Below, piece by piece: positions 9,695 to 17,750 of a DNA stretch of 64,000 bases (its first letter is position 1; each line of letters starts with the position of its first letter). The stretch lies in NCBI RefSeq assembly GCF_013090115.1, contig NZ_JABFNN010000017.1:1-64000 (forward strand), in the 5' to 3' direction. The notes below the pieces were generated by a model. The model was not told where the DNA came from and searched no databases. It was given only the letters and a program-made list of their open reading frames with translations. The DNA is from Flagellimonas amphidinii. Its GTDB lineage: Bacteria > Bacteroidota > Bacteroidia > Flavobacteriales > Flavobacteriaceae. The position numbers and the translations under genes are program-made.

Positions 9695-10093
9695 TCAGAT
9701 AGCAGCAGCCCCCGCTTCAGCAACAGCATGGTCATTTTCCACAGTACTTCCACTTACACCGATGGCACCAATAATTTCCCCAGCCTCATTTTTAATAGGT
9801 ACACCTCCTGGGAATGTAATCAAACCACCATTGGAATGTTCAATATTGTATAAAGAACCTCCTGGTTGTGACAACTCTCCTATGATGCCAGTATTCATAT
9901 CGAAAAAACGAGCGGTTTTAGCTTTTTTGATTGAGATGTCAAGTGAACCCAACCATGCTCCGTCCATACGACCGAATGCTACCAAATTTGCCCCTGCATC
10001 CACAATTGCAATGTTCATTTTAGTGTCTAATTCTATTGATTTTTCTTTTGCTACTGAAATGATTTTTTCAGCTTGTGCCAATGTTATGTCCAT
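9695..10093 (-). CDS. GlcG/HbpS-family protein
   Basis: A 132-residue protein covering the whole GlcG/HbpS domain (PF03928). Recognisable stretches are [58 protein letters not shown] and a C-terminal [12 protein letters not shown]. Known members bind heme (HbpS) or accompany glycolate and diol metabolism. Here there is no signal peptide and no metabolic neighbour, so the specific role stays open. It is transcribed alone, with its own terminator. Confidence 0.85.
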   Translation of the reverse strand: MDITLAQAEKIISVAKEKSIELDTKMNIAIVDAGANLVAFGRMDGAWLGSLDISIKKAKTARFFDMNTGIIGELSQPGGSLYNIEHSNGGLITFPGGVPIKNEAGEIIGAIGVSGSTVENDHAVAEAGAAAI

Positions 10094-10218
10094 AATTTTT
10101 CTGTTTTAATGTTGTCAATGATGTGGCGCAAATGTATAGCGTCAAGCATTACAGCGGGTTACCAAAACAGTTCAATAACTTATGAAAAAAGGTCAAGCTT
10201 GCCTTCTTATGCTTAGCG

Positions 10219-11049
10219 CTAAATTTGATTAGGACTAACTCCGAATTTATTCTTGAAAGCTATGCTGAAGTTTGAAAGATTATTGTATCCAAAATCCGTA
10301 TAAATATCCGAAGGTTTTAAGTTGCCTTCTTCCAACAACTCTTTTGCTTTTTGAAGTCGCTTATCCTTTAACCATTTCCCAGGCGAAACTTTATATTCTT
10401 TGATAAAGTGCCGCTTAAAAGTGGATAAACTCATATTGCACAAAAAGGCCATTTCCTCCAATTTTAAGTTGGAATGTATTTTGCTCTCAACTATTCGTTT
10501 CAATGGAGAGCTTTCTTTTTTGATCAAGGAATGCAGATAGTGTTCAAATTTTCTACCGTATTTCTGAAGGAGATAAAGCATGAGTTCTTCAAACTTTACC
10601 GAAAGTAAATTCTCCATAAATATGGTTGGCGCACCATTAATTGTTGATAGTGAATTTAGGAAAGAGGTAATATAGGCGTCATTCCTTATGATAAAATATG
10701 GCACTTCTTCAACCGAGTCATTGACTTTAGCGTGTTTCTTTAAAAAACCCAGCAGCTTTTTTTCGGAAAAGAAGAAGAGTTTGCAATAATAAATGGCCTC
10801 TGTATCCAGCAGCTCTGTCCACAACCAATTACCTTTTTTAAGTAATAATGATTGGTCCTTGTCCACCGCTACGGCTTTTCCTGCAAAGTGTATCTGCTTT
10901 TTTCCAACTTGTAAAAAACTAAACATGTTCATTCCTAAAATCACCTTGCTTTTGACCACGTCTTTGGTCATTTTAAGGTCGTAAACAAACACATCTGGGT
11001 TTTCCTTTTTGTGCTTGAAATAAATTTCGGGAATGTTTGTTATTTGCAT
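10219..11049 (-). CDS. AraC-family transcriptional regulator
   Basis: A 276-residue regulator. The C-terminal ~90 residues hold two helix-turn-helix motifs: LKLEEMAFLCNMSLSTFKRHFIKEYKVSPGKWLKDKRLQKAKELL and PSDIYTDFGYNNLSNFSIAFKNKFGVSPNQ. The N-terminal domain resembles no ligand-binding domain I can name. The ATG at 11049 is preferred over the TTG just before it. It lies downstream of an alpha/beta hydrolase gene on the same strand (39 bases apart) and upstream of the GlcG-like gene, so either could be a target. Confidence 0.88.
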   Translation of the reverse strand: MQITNIPEIYFKHKKENPDVFVYDLKMTKDVVKSKVILGMNMFSFLQVGKKQIHFAGKAVAVDKDQSLLLKKGNWLWTELLDTEAIYYCKLFFFSEKKLLGFLKKHAKVNDSVEEVPYFIIRNDAYITSFLNSLSTINGAPTIFMENLLSVKFEELMLYLLQKYGRKFEHYLHSLIKKESSPLKRIVESKIHSNLKLEEMAFLCNMSLSTFKRHFIKEYKVSPGKWLKDKRLQKAKELLEEGNLKPSDIYTDFGYNNLSNFSIAFKNKFGVSPNQI

Positions 11050-11088
11050 CAACTACTTCTACTTATAATCTAACTATTGGCAATTGTG

Positions 11089-11862
11089 TTACACCGATTT
11101 AATTTTTTTATTTATTCCGTTATACAATTGCTCTGAATTTTCCACCATATGCCAGTGGCCAACTCCCTTATACAATTGATTCGGGATTACATTTTCTAAA
11201 AGGAATTTTTGTGTTTCATGAGGAGTATCCACATCTCCCCATATATATACTTTATTACAGGTCAATGTTTTGAATTCCATCCCAGATTTATTACCATTAA
11301 TGTGTTCCTGACTGGTTAAACTCCAATTTCTCATTCCTTCTGGATCTGCAAATCTTAGACTGCTGTAGTATCTTCTATATCTTTCATCCGATTTTGCAAT
11401 CTCAAAAATTTCCTTTTCGAAGGATTCAGCAAACTCATAAGCTGTTTTGAAATTTAATGGTTTACTTGAGAAATAACTATCAGCTTTGGTCAAATTACCC
11501 TCTATGTTAAAAAAATAGTTGATGTTCTCTTTTAAATTTTGACAAATCCACGTTCCAATCAATGAACCTAAGGAGTGTGAAACTATACTCACCTTTTGAT
11601 TATTGAGTGCCTCTTCCTCAATTATTTTTGTTACTAGGTCAGCTTGCTCTCTTATGGATATGTATTCCTTATTTAATGGACTCACGCCAAAGCCTGGCAA
11701 ATCAATTACGTAAAGATTAAAATCATCATTAAGGGATGATTCAAATGCTTCTTGGTAGACTAGTCCAGAATCTGCAAATCCGTGCAAAAACCATATAGAT
11801 TGCCTTTCCTTATCTAGTTGGTTGGTTCTAATGAACAATTTATGCCGAATGTGAATCTGCAA
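11089..11862 (-). CDS. Alpha/beta hydrolase, TTG start
   Basis: A 257-residue alpha/beta-hydrolase. The oxyanion motif is WFLHGFADSGLVY. The nucleophile elbow is VSHSLGSL (Ser in G-x-S-x-G-like context, here SHSLG). The strand YVIDLPGFGVS precedes the cap. An Asp in WGDVDTPH and the His in KGVGHWHMVEN complete the triad. There is no signal peptide. The only possible start is TTG at 11862, because a stop codon lies 15 bases upstream in frame and no Met occurs before the hydrolase core. The substrate is unknown. Confidence 0.82.
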   Translation of the reverse strand: MQIHIRHKLFIRTNQLDKERQSIWFLHGFADSGLVYQEAFESSLNDDFNLYVIDLPGFGVSPLNKEYISIREQADLVTKIIEEEALNNQKVSIVSHSLGSLIGTWICQNLKENINYFFNIEGNLTKADSYFSSKPLNFKTAYEFAESFEKEIFEIAKSDERYRRYYSSLRFADPEGMRNWSLTSQEHINGNKSGMEFKTLTCNKVYIWGDVDTPHETQKFLLENVIPNQLYKGVGHWHMVENSEQLYNGINKKIKSV

Positions 11863-12044
11863 TTCTCTTATTTTTCACAGTACAAAACCATCAAAAAACT
11901 ATTCTGTTTTAGATACCGTTATCCTACAACCGTGAAGTTAGATATTTTTATACTAAAATTTTGACTCTATTGAACAACCCAACCCTAAAGAGTTGATAAA
12001 TCCAACGTAAAAAATGACGATATAAAGTGAATCTCTATTGCCTT

Positions 12045-13949
12045 CTACTCCACCTTTGATGACACAAACACATCATCAACATAAAACCGGGTGAGCTTTT
12101 GCTTTCCATCCGCCCCTTGTAATGGAGGATCGTTGGTTTCATTAGGAGTCTTTCTGTCTGGCAAATTTCTGTAAGCACCTGTTCTAAATGAAATCCTTTC
12201 CACAGATTTTACCGCCATCGTTGCCGGAATATTTTCGGTCATCACTGTATCATTAATGGAAATAGAATAATTCCCTAGGCCTTTAACATCATATTCAATT
12301 TTGAAGTCATACCACTTTTCGGCATCATATTTTAATAAGCTTTTCATGCTTGCGCCTTCCACCGCTTTAATGTAACCGTCCTTGGCAAATGACAACTGCA
12401 CGGGCCTGTTGCCAAACCGGTCGGCGATATCGATATCAAATTGGGTGGTATCAATAGCCACCGCCTTGACTTTAAAGCTTATCGTGGCCGTTGTTCCTTC
12501 TTCAAAAACACGTATAGCCCGACTGTAATCATAGGGATCACTATCATCCATCTGCATACATTGGTTGCCATTGCTTTCCTTGACCAATCCTATTTTTGCC
12601 CACTTGGGGGAATGGGTGTTCCAATCGGTTATGTTTCCACCTATCGCCATGTTTTCAAAATCGTCCTTGACGTCTTCTTTGACCTCATATTTGATGGGGG
12701 TCGGGATTCGGCATATCCAGATATCCTCCTTGTTCATACTGTAGGTCATCCACATGTCATCGCCCGGAGGGTTTCCATTCCCCGGGGTAATGCCGCGCAT
12801 ATAACAGGGGCCGAAATCTTTCCATCTACCTGTAAAACGTCTTGCCGGAACTTCGGCCTGTACCAACAACAAATTGTCATACAAAATTCCGTCCTCACTC
12901 GTGGCAACGGCCATGGGGAAGCGATATTGGGTCTGATCTATGGGGTTGTACGAAATGGCATAATTACCATCTTCGGTTTGTTGGCCCCACACTTTACCGC
13001 CGGACATTACAAAAGTATTCACCTTTACAGGGTCTGAAAAGGTTTTGCCGCCGTCTTCAGAAAGGGCCGCAAAGGATTTCTTCCACAATCCAACGATCTT
13101 TCCATCCTTGCGCTCGTACCAATTGAACGCTTGTTTCGATTTAGTGAACGAATAAAAGCCATCATCACCATTATCTTCTTCAAACCATTGTAAGGTCATT
13201 AAGGTATTGCCCAATAATGCGTCGCAAGCCGCTACAAACCCTTTGTCCTTGGATTTTTTATAGTATGGGTAAGATGTATTGGATTCGTTCCAGCCGGTTT
13301 GACTATCGTACCGAATAAAATAAATCGGGCCCATCTTTCCATCTTTATAAATTTCACGAACCACCCGGCCAATACCATTTTCCCTAAAGGGATTTTCAGT
13401 ATGGCCATAAAAGGCCAAGGTCAACAATCGGCCGTTCGGCGCCACATAAAACCCCATTCGTTGATGCATCATGTACCCTGTGGAGCCTTCGGGAATTTCC
13501 ACCCCTTCGGGAGCTTTGTATGGAGGAAAGATCACTTGGGGAAAGCTCCAGTCCCTTCCATTTTTGGACGTGGTCAACATGGTCTGCACGGGCGCAATGT
13601 GCTCGTCGGATTCGCCACTGATGTACTGTTGATAGAATTGACCGTTCCAATAGGCCAGGTTGGAAGCATGGCTATAGGTCCAGCCAAAATTGTCACTCAG
13701 TTCAGGATGGGTTCGGTTGGCCCTAACGGTCTGGATATTTTCCACTCCCATGGCATATCGCAAACCAGCCTCGTGGGAAAATCGGTCAATATGCACCCCT
13801 TCCATATAACGGATGGGTTCTGAAGTACTCCCGGTCTGTGCCGTTGTTATTTGAAAATGTAAAACAACCAGAACTACCAAAAATTTTGGATCCACGGCCT
13901 TTAAAAGTGAAGGAAAATTCATTTTTTGGATTTTGTGCTTTACAATCAT
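12045..13949 (-). CDS. Secreted sialidase-like beta-propeller protein with C-terminal jelly-roll
   Basis: A 634-residue exported protein (hydrophobic segment LVVLVVLHFQITTAQ). The N-terminal ~420 residues look like a sialidase/BNR propeller, with short repeats such as LTTSKNGRDWSFP, LSEDGGKTFSDP and VATSEDGILYDN, the middle one an Asp-box. The C-terminal ~200 residues (from KDDFENMAIGG) resemble a concanavalin-like carbohydrate-binding domain. This suits an extracellular glycan-active protein, but no CAZy family can be named. It is an orphan: no SusC/SusD or sulfatase lies next to it. Its DNA looks richer in G and C than its neighbours. ATGs at 13949 and 13922 are both possible starts. Confidence 0.65.
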   Translation of the reverse strand: MIVKHKIQKMNFPSLLKAVDPKFLVVLVVLHFQITTAQTGSTSEPIRYMEGVHIDRFSHEAGLRYAMGVENIQTVRANRTHPELSDNFGWTYSHASNLAYWNGQFYQQYISGESDEHIAPVQTMLTTSKNGRDWSFPQVIFPPYKAPEGVEIPEGSTGYMMHQRMGFYVAPNGRLLTLAFYGHTENPFRENGIGRVVREIYKDGKMGPIYFIRYDSQTGWNESNTSYPYYKKSKDKGFVAACDALLGNTLMTLQWFEEDNGDDGFYSFTKSKQAFNWYERKDGKIVGLWKKSFAALSEDGGKTFSDPVKVNTFVMSGGKVWGQQTEDGNYAISYNPIDQTQYRFPMAVATSEDGILYDNLLLVQAEVPARRFTGRWKDFGPCYMRGITPGNGNPPGDDMWMTYSMNKEDIWICRIPTPIKYEVKEDVKDDFENMAIGGNITDWNTHSPKWAKIGLVKESNGNQCMQMDDSDPYDYSRAIRVFEEGTTATISFKVKAVAIDTTQFDIDIADRFGNRPVQLSFAKDGYIKAVEGASMKSLLKYDAEKWYDFKIEYDVKGLGNYSISINDTVMTENIPATMAVKSVERISFRTGAYRNLPDRKTPNETNDPPLQGADGKQKLTRFYVDDVFVSSKVE

Positions 13950-14138
13950 TTTGGTTTGGTTACTTGGTTATTCCCTATTCTATTTTTTGAAGACGGAAAG
14001 TTATCTCTTTTCCATCAAAACCCAAACCATATGGATTGAAATACCTCATCATATTTTATAAGGAGTGATTTAAACTTTTTGAAAAATGATTCCCGATACA
14101 GTTTTCCTAGGGTTCAACAAGCCCTTTTAAAGGTAAGA

Positions 14139-14185
14139 TCACTCGAATCGACAATTTTTCAGGGAAATGGTGTCAGGTCGAGTGA
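14139..14185. repeat. Imperfect inverted repeat in the 13950-14253 gap
   Basis: Arms TCACTCGAATCGACA (14139-14153) and TGTCAGGTCGAGTGA (14171-14185) are complementary at 12 of 15 positions across a 17-base loop. The core resembles the TCGA-containing element at 45241-45264, so it may belong to the same dispersed intergenic repeat. The rest of this 304-base gap (13950-14253) holds no gene or further clear structure. Confidence 0.4.
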
Positions 14186-14242
14186 AATTCCAAAGGAATT
14201 TGGCATCGAGACCTTTTGGCCATAACTGCTTTGCTTCAAAAT

Positions 14243-14268
14243 AAAATGGAGGCTTATCCCTCCATTTT
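14243..14268 (-). terminator. Terminator overlapping the end of lipB
   Basis: Stem AAAATGGAGG / CCTCCATTTT with a 6-base loop. The distal arm forms the last codons of lipB (Lys-Met-Glu-Gly-stop). On the minus strand the stem is followed by a T/A-rich run. Confidence 0.65.
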
Positions 14269-14970
14269 TTCCTTGACCCATTCATTTTCAAAAAGGGTTT
14301 GAAAATGTTTTAGCAGTTTTTGCTTCACCTCTTCCATATCCACTTCTTTTTTGCCCAACTCCACATTCAAAGAGGTCACTGCCTTGTCTTTAATACCACA
14401 AGGAACCATGAAGTCAAAATAACCTAAATCGGTATTCACATTTAGTGCAAAGCCGTGCATGGTCACCCAGCGACTGGCCCGCACACCCATGGCACATACT
14501 TTTCGGGCAAATGGGGTGCCCACATCCAGCCAAACCCCGGTCTCCCCTTCGGAGCGTTGGCCTTCAAGCCCATATTCCGCCAAGGTCAAAATGACCATCT
14601 CCTCTAAAAACCGCAAGTACTTGTGGATATCGGTAAAAAAGTTGTCCAAGTCCAAGATGGGGTAGCCTACAATCTGCCCAGGGCCATGATAAGTAATGTC
14701 CCCACCTCTATTAATTTTGTAAAAGGACGCTTCCTTTTGTTTCAGTTGTGCTTCGCTCACCAATAAATTATTGATGTCGCCACTTTTCCCCAAGGTATAT
14801 ACATGAGGGTGCTCCACAAAAAGAAAATGGTTAGGGGTTTCTAGGTTGGCCGCTTCTCTTCTGTTCTTTATTTTCACATCAACAATGTTACGGAACAACT
14901 GTTCTTGGTAGTCCCAAGTTTCCTTGTAATCTCGCCGTCCTAAGTCTTGAAAAGCAACTTTTTTGTTCAT
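14254..14970 (-). CDS. lipB: Octanoyl-[acyl-carrier-protein]:protein N-octanoyltransferase
   Basis: Transfers octanoyl groups from ACP to lipoyl domains, the first step of lipoate biosynthesis; cytoplasmic. At 238 residues it has the normal length. Motifs are GGDITYHGPGQIVGYPILDL, the catalytic Lys in FARKVCAMGVR, HGFALNVNTDL and the catalytic Cys in MVPCGIKDKAVTSL. The start is the ATG at 14970 (MNKKVAFQDLG). A TATCTTTG -7-like element (14975-14982, minus strand) ends only 4 bases before this ATG, so a nearly leaderless transcript is possible besides read-through from the lipoprotein gene upstream. Confidence 0.96.
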   Translation of the reverse strand: MNKKVAFQDLGRRDYKETWDYQEQLFRNIVDVKIKNRREAANLETPNHFLFVEHPHVYTLGKSGDINNLLVSEAQLKQKEASFYKINRGGDITYHGPGQIVGYPILDLDNFFTDIHKYLRFLEEMVILTLAEYGLEGQRSEGETGVWLDVGTPFARKVCAMGVRASRWVTMHGFALNVNTDLGYFDFMVPCGIKDKAVTSLNVELGKKEVDMEEVKQKLLKHFQTLFENEWVKEKMEG

Positions 14971-15002
14971 GGTGCAAAGATACAAAGCTCTTTGCCCCTA
15001 AA

Positions 15003-15740
15003 CTAGTCTTCCAGTTCCACCTCCAAATCCAATACAGATGGGTCTTTCATCAATTCCAGAAAACCTACTTCGTAAAACATGGTTTTACCATCGGCACTGA
15101 AGGTGGCCCCTTCAACATTGGCAGATTTCACCTTTCTTGGAAAATGATATTTTAAAGTATAGGTAGACCCTGAAAGGAACATTTCGGCACCTTGCATACT
15201 GTCCAAACTTTGTTGGAACATTTCCTCATCCAAAATTTTTGCTGTTCTGGTGAAGGTATTTTTTTTGAAAGAATAGGTCACCTCAGAAGTAGATTCCCCC
15301 GAACCCACCGACGGTTGTTGTTGCCCTGTATTGGGACCCAACAAGCTTGCTCCTTGAAAGGCATTGAAGGCATCATTAACCTCGGTGATTTCCTTGAAAT
15401 CGCTGAAAAGGTCAAATTTCATCACTTTTTCCTCTGGATTCATGACCATATGCATATTGAAAGGTTCCAAACGTTTCAATTTGGCCTGCTCCTCTGGTGG
15501 TAATTGCGCAATGCTATCTTTTTTCTCCTCTAGGAGATCTTTGAATGAAATTAGGGAATCCACAGCTTTTTCTTCGGTCTTCATCATCTCCTCACCCGCC
15601 ATTTCCATCAATTCAGATCCATCAAAATTAATGGACAGCTTGCCAGAACCGTTTTCTTCTAAAAAGATTTCCTCTGTAAAATTACATGACGATGTTAGGG
15701 CAATGGCGAACGCCGCTACCAAGATTTGGATTTTTCTCAT
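15003..15740 (-). CDS. Uncharacterised lipoprotein
   Basis: A 245-residue predicted lipoprotein (IALTSSC, Cys19). It begins NFTEEIFLEENGSGKLSINFDGSEL and has a charged helical stretch (about 45-95) rich in Glu and Lys. The FTEEI-x-LEENGSG opening is typical of a group of flavobacterial lipoproteins of unknown function. No enzymatic motif is seen. It sits 32 bases upstream of lipB and 10 bases downstream of the YqaE-like gene on the same strand, so the three may share a transcript. Confidence 0.7.
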   Translation of the reverse strand: MRKIQILVAAFAIALTSSCNFTEEIFLEENGSGKLSINFDGSELMEMAGEEMMKTEEKAVDSLISFKDLLEEKKDSIAQLPPEEQAKLKRLEPFNMHMVMNPEEKVMKFDLFSDFKEITEVNDAFNAFQGASLLGPNTGQQQPSVGSGESTSEVTYSFKKNTFTRTAKILDEEMFQQSLDSMQGAEMFLSGSTYTLKYHFPRKVKSANVEGATFSADGKTMFYEVGFLELMKDPSVLDLEVELED

Positions 15741-15750
15741 GTGGTCGTTT

Positions 15751-15906
15751 TTAGTTAGTGTTATTTAAAATGACAAGTGCTCCTATTACTCCGGGCACCC
15801 ATCCACATAGGGTTAAAAGTAACACAATAACAAAAGAACCACAACCTTTTCCGATGACGGACAGGGGAGGGAAAATAATAGCCAATAAAACTCTCCAAAA
15901 ACTCAT
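15751..15906 (-). CDS. YqaE/Pmp3-family small membrane protein
   Basis: A 51-residue integral membrane protein, too short for most ORF cut-offs. The translation begins MSFWRVLLAIIFPPLSVIGK and continues GCGSFVIVLLLTLCGWVPG before the stop. Two hydrophobic helices with an F-P-P-L-x-V turn and a W-V-P-G-x-x-H/G-A pattern are diagnostic of the Pmp3/YqaE family (PF01679). Members protect membrane potential under salt or cold stress in yeast and plants; the bacterial role is less clear. It is preceded by its own ATG at 15906, with the LuxR gene divergent. Confidence 0.88.
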   Translation of the reverse strand: MSFWRVLLAIIFPPLSVIGKGCGSFVIVLLLTLCGWVPGVIGALVILNNTN

Positions 15907-15997
15907 GGTTTGATTTTGATCGATGACACTTTATAAGTCCCAGAAAAAGCAAATTTGTTACAAAAACCTTTATTTTTATTTGGAATATTATCTATTT

Positions 15998-17047
15998 ATG
16001 CGGATTTGCTTCTTTTTGATTCTGATCTTGAACACTGCGACCCTTTTTGGGCAGTACAGTTTCTCCGGAGAGGTATCCCAGAGCAATGCAGGAAAGGCGA
16101 TTTATCTGTCCCTGGTCGAAGATTACCGAAAATCATCACGTATTTATCTCAATCAAATTGTTCGGAAGACGCAAGTGGATTCCCTTGGTTTTTTTCAGTT
16201 TGATGGGGACAATCTCTTGGAAGGGAACCGTATGTACCGCATTCATTTGGATGGCTGTGCCGAGGATTTTGGTGCCGGGCATTTTTTGGGGCAGTGCGAC
16301 CACAGTAAAAGCGTGCTTTTCATTGCCAACAATCGGGATACCATTCAATTTCCCACATCTTTTGAAGACCAATCCCTTTGTACCATCACTTCTACCAACC
16401 CCAAATCTTCTTTATTGCTGGAAGTGGACTTGCTGAAAGAGGAAATGGTGGTCGACTTTATGGATTTCCCCAGTGAAACCAATAAAAAACTCAATCTGGA
16501 AAAATGGTTTTCCGCCCTTCACGATTTTGGAAAGGCCTCCAATGAGCCCTTGGTCGATCTTTATATATATGATTTTCTATCGGACAAACACAACGAAACC
16601 TATGGTTTCTACCTTAAGGATGTCCCAAACAACACATATTACCAAGAGTTGCTAAATCGACTGCAAACAACGTATCCCAACACAGAATTCACCCAGCAAT
16701 ATGAAGCCGAAATCAGTACGGATCAACAATTAGCTTCCTTTAACCAATCCAAATCGTGGGATTGGAAATGGGTTTTAGCGGCACTTTTACTCCTTTCATT
16801 GACAGGGAACATTTATTTTTTGGTCAACAGGAAAGCTTCCCTGAAGGCCAAAACCGATGCACAGTTCCAGAAACTCACTCCACAAGAGCAAAAAATTGTA
16901 CGGTATATTCTTCAAGATAAAAGCAACAAGGAAATTGCCGCTGACCTTTTTGTGAGTCATAGCACGGTAAAGACGCACATCAATAACTTGTACAAAAAAC
17001 TGGAGGTTTCATCCCGTGAAGAAATCGTTGGCCTCTTCAAAAATTAA
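15998..17047 (+). CDS. Membrane-anchored LuxR-type regulator with extracytoplasmic domain
   Basis: A 349-residue protein. A signal sequence (MRICFFLILILNTATLFGQ) leads to an extracytoplasmic domain of ~240 residues with SFSGEVSQSNAGKAIYLSLVEDY, similar to the DUF4369-type beta-sandwich. A transmembrane helix WVLAALLLLSLTGNIYFLV follows (about 255-275). The last 65 residues are a LuxR helix-turn-helix, LTPQEQKIVRYILQDKSNKEIAADLFVSHSTVKTHINNLYKKLEV. It has no receiver or kinase domain, so it looks like a one-component membrane sensor. The start at 15998 is chosen because it gives a proper signal peptide. Confidence 0.82.
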   Translation: MRICFFLILILNTATLFGQYSFSGEVSQSNAGKAIYLSLVEDYRKSSRIYLNQIVRKTQVDSLGFFQFDGDNLLEGNRMYRIHLDGCAEDFGAGHFLGQCDHSKSVLFIANNRDTIQFPTSFEDQSLCTITSTNPKSSLLLEVDLLKEEMVVDFMDFPSETNKKLNLEKWFSALHDFGKASNEPLVDLYIYDFLSDKHNETYGFYLKDVPNNTYYQELLNRLQTTYPNTEFTQQYEAEISTDQQLASFNQSKSWDWKWVLAALLLLSLTGNIYFLVNRKASLKAKTDAQFQKLTPQEQKIVRYILQDKSNKEIAADLFVSHSTVKTHINNLYKKLEVSSREEIVGLFKN

Positions 17048-17143
17048 AAATCAACCCCGGTCTAGTCCCTATTTCCATCCTACAAAATCCATTTTCAGTC
17101 TGATTTTGGGCCATTTTCGGTTGCAACTTTTAAACTGAAAATC

Positions 17144-17686
17144 ATGAAATCCATTTTAGCGACATTTTTATTTTTATGCACATCACTATCTTACGCACAA
17201 ACCTTCAATCAAGAAATCCAATTGGAAAATGGCAAAAAGTTTCTGTTGGGAAAAATCAATTTGGAAGGACTGGAAAGCGAACCCTACAAGACTTGGTTCC
17301 AACCCAATTTTGAATCCTATGCCGTGGACAAAACAATGGTTTCCCTTTTTGAACAATCCTTAAAAGGGCATTATATTAAATTGTTTTTGGGCACTTGGTG
17401 CGGGGACAGCAAAAGGGAGGTCCCCCGGTTCCTAAAAATCTTGAAAGCGGCCAATTTCCCAATGGACCATATTGAAATTGTAGCCCTAGACCGCAGAAAA
17501 GGAAAAGTAAAGACCAGCCCCACCTTTGAAGAAAAAGGTTTGAACATCATAAGGGTACCCTCTATGCTCTTTTATAAAAATGGAAAAGAAGTCAACCGCA
17601 TTGTGGAAAGTCCTATTGAATCTTTGGAGGAAGATATCCTTCAAATTGTGAATAACAAGGCGTATACGGCCAATTATATGCAATAA
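17144..17686 (+). CDS. Secreted thioredoxin-like protein with single active-site cysteine
   Basis: A 180-residue exported protein (signal peptide ending SYAQT). The thioredoxin-like core contains KLFLGTWCGDSKREVPRFLKIL, then VPSMLFYKNGKEVNRIVESP with the cis-Pro. The usual CxxC is replaced by C-G-D-S, so a classical dithiol-disulfide cycle is unlikely. It may act on thiols by a monothiol mechanism or have a binding role. It lies 96 bases after the LuxR gene and ends at a strong terminator before lysS. Confidence 0.78.
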   Translation: MKSILATFLFLCTSLSYAQTFNQEIQLENGKKFLLGKINLEGLESEPYKTWFQPNFESYAVDKTMVSLFEQSLKGHYIKLFLGTWCGDSKREVPRFLKILKAANFPMDHIEIVALDRRKGKVKTSPTFEEKGLNIIRVPSMLFYKNGKEVNRIVESPIESLEEDILQIVNNKAYTANYMQ

Positions 17687-17705
17687 GGTTATCCAAGACA
17701 AGGAA

Positions 17706-17745
17706 TTAAAGCGCAAAAGTGTAATTTTGCGCTTTAATTTTTATT
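17706..17745 (+). terminator. Rho-independent terminator between thioredoxin-like gene and lysS
   Basis: A perfect 13-bp stem, TTAAAGCGCAAAA (17706-17718) and TTTTGCGCTTTAA (17725-17737), with loop GTGTAA and a following T-rich tract. It ends 5 bases before the lysS ATG, so lysS is probably transcribed from signals within or just before this structure, or by read-through. Confidence 0.8.
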
Positions 17746-17750
17746 AGACT

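Noticed and set aside
12441..13037. Plus-strand open frame of 198 codons inside the sialidase-like gene
   Set aside because: No recognisable domain, and the minus-strand gene with signal peptide and Asp-boxes explains the sequence.
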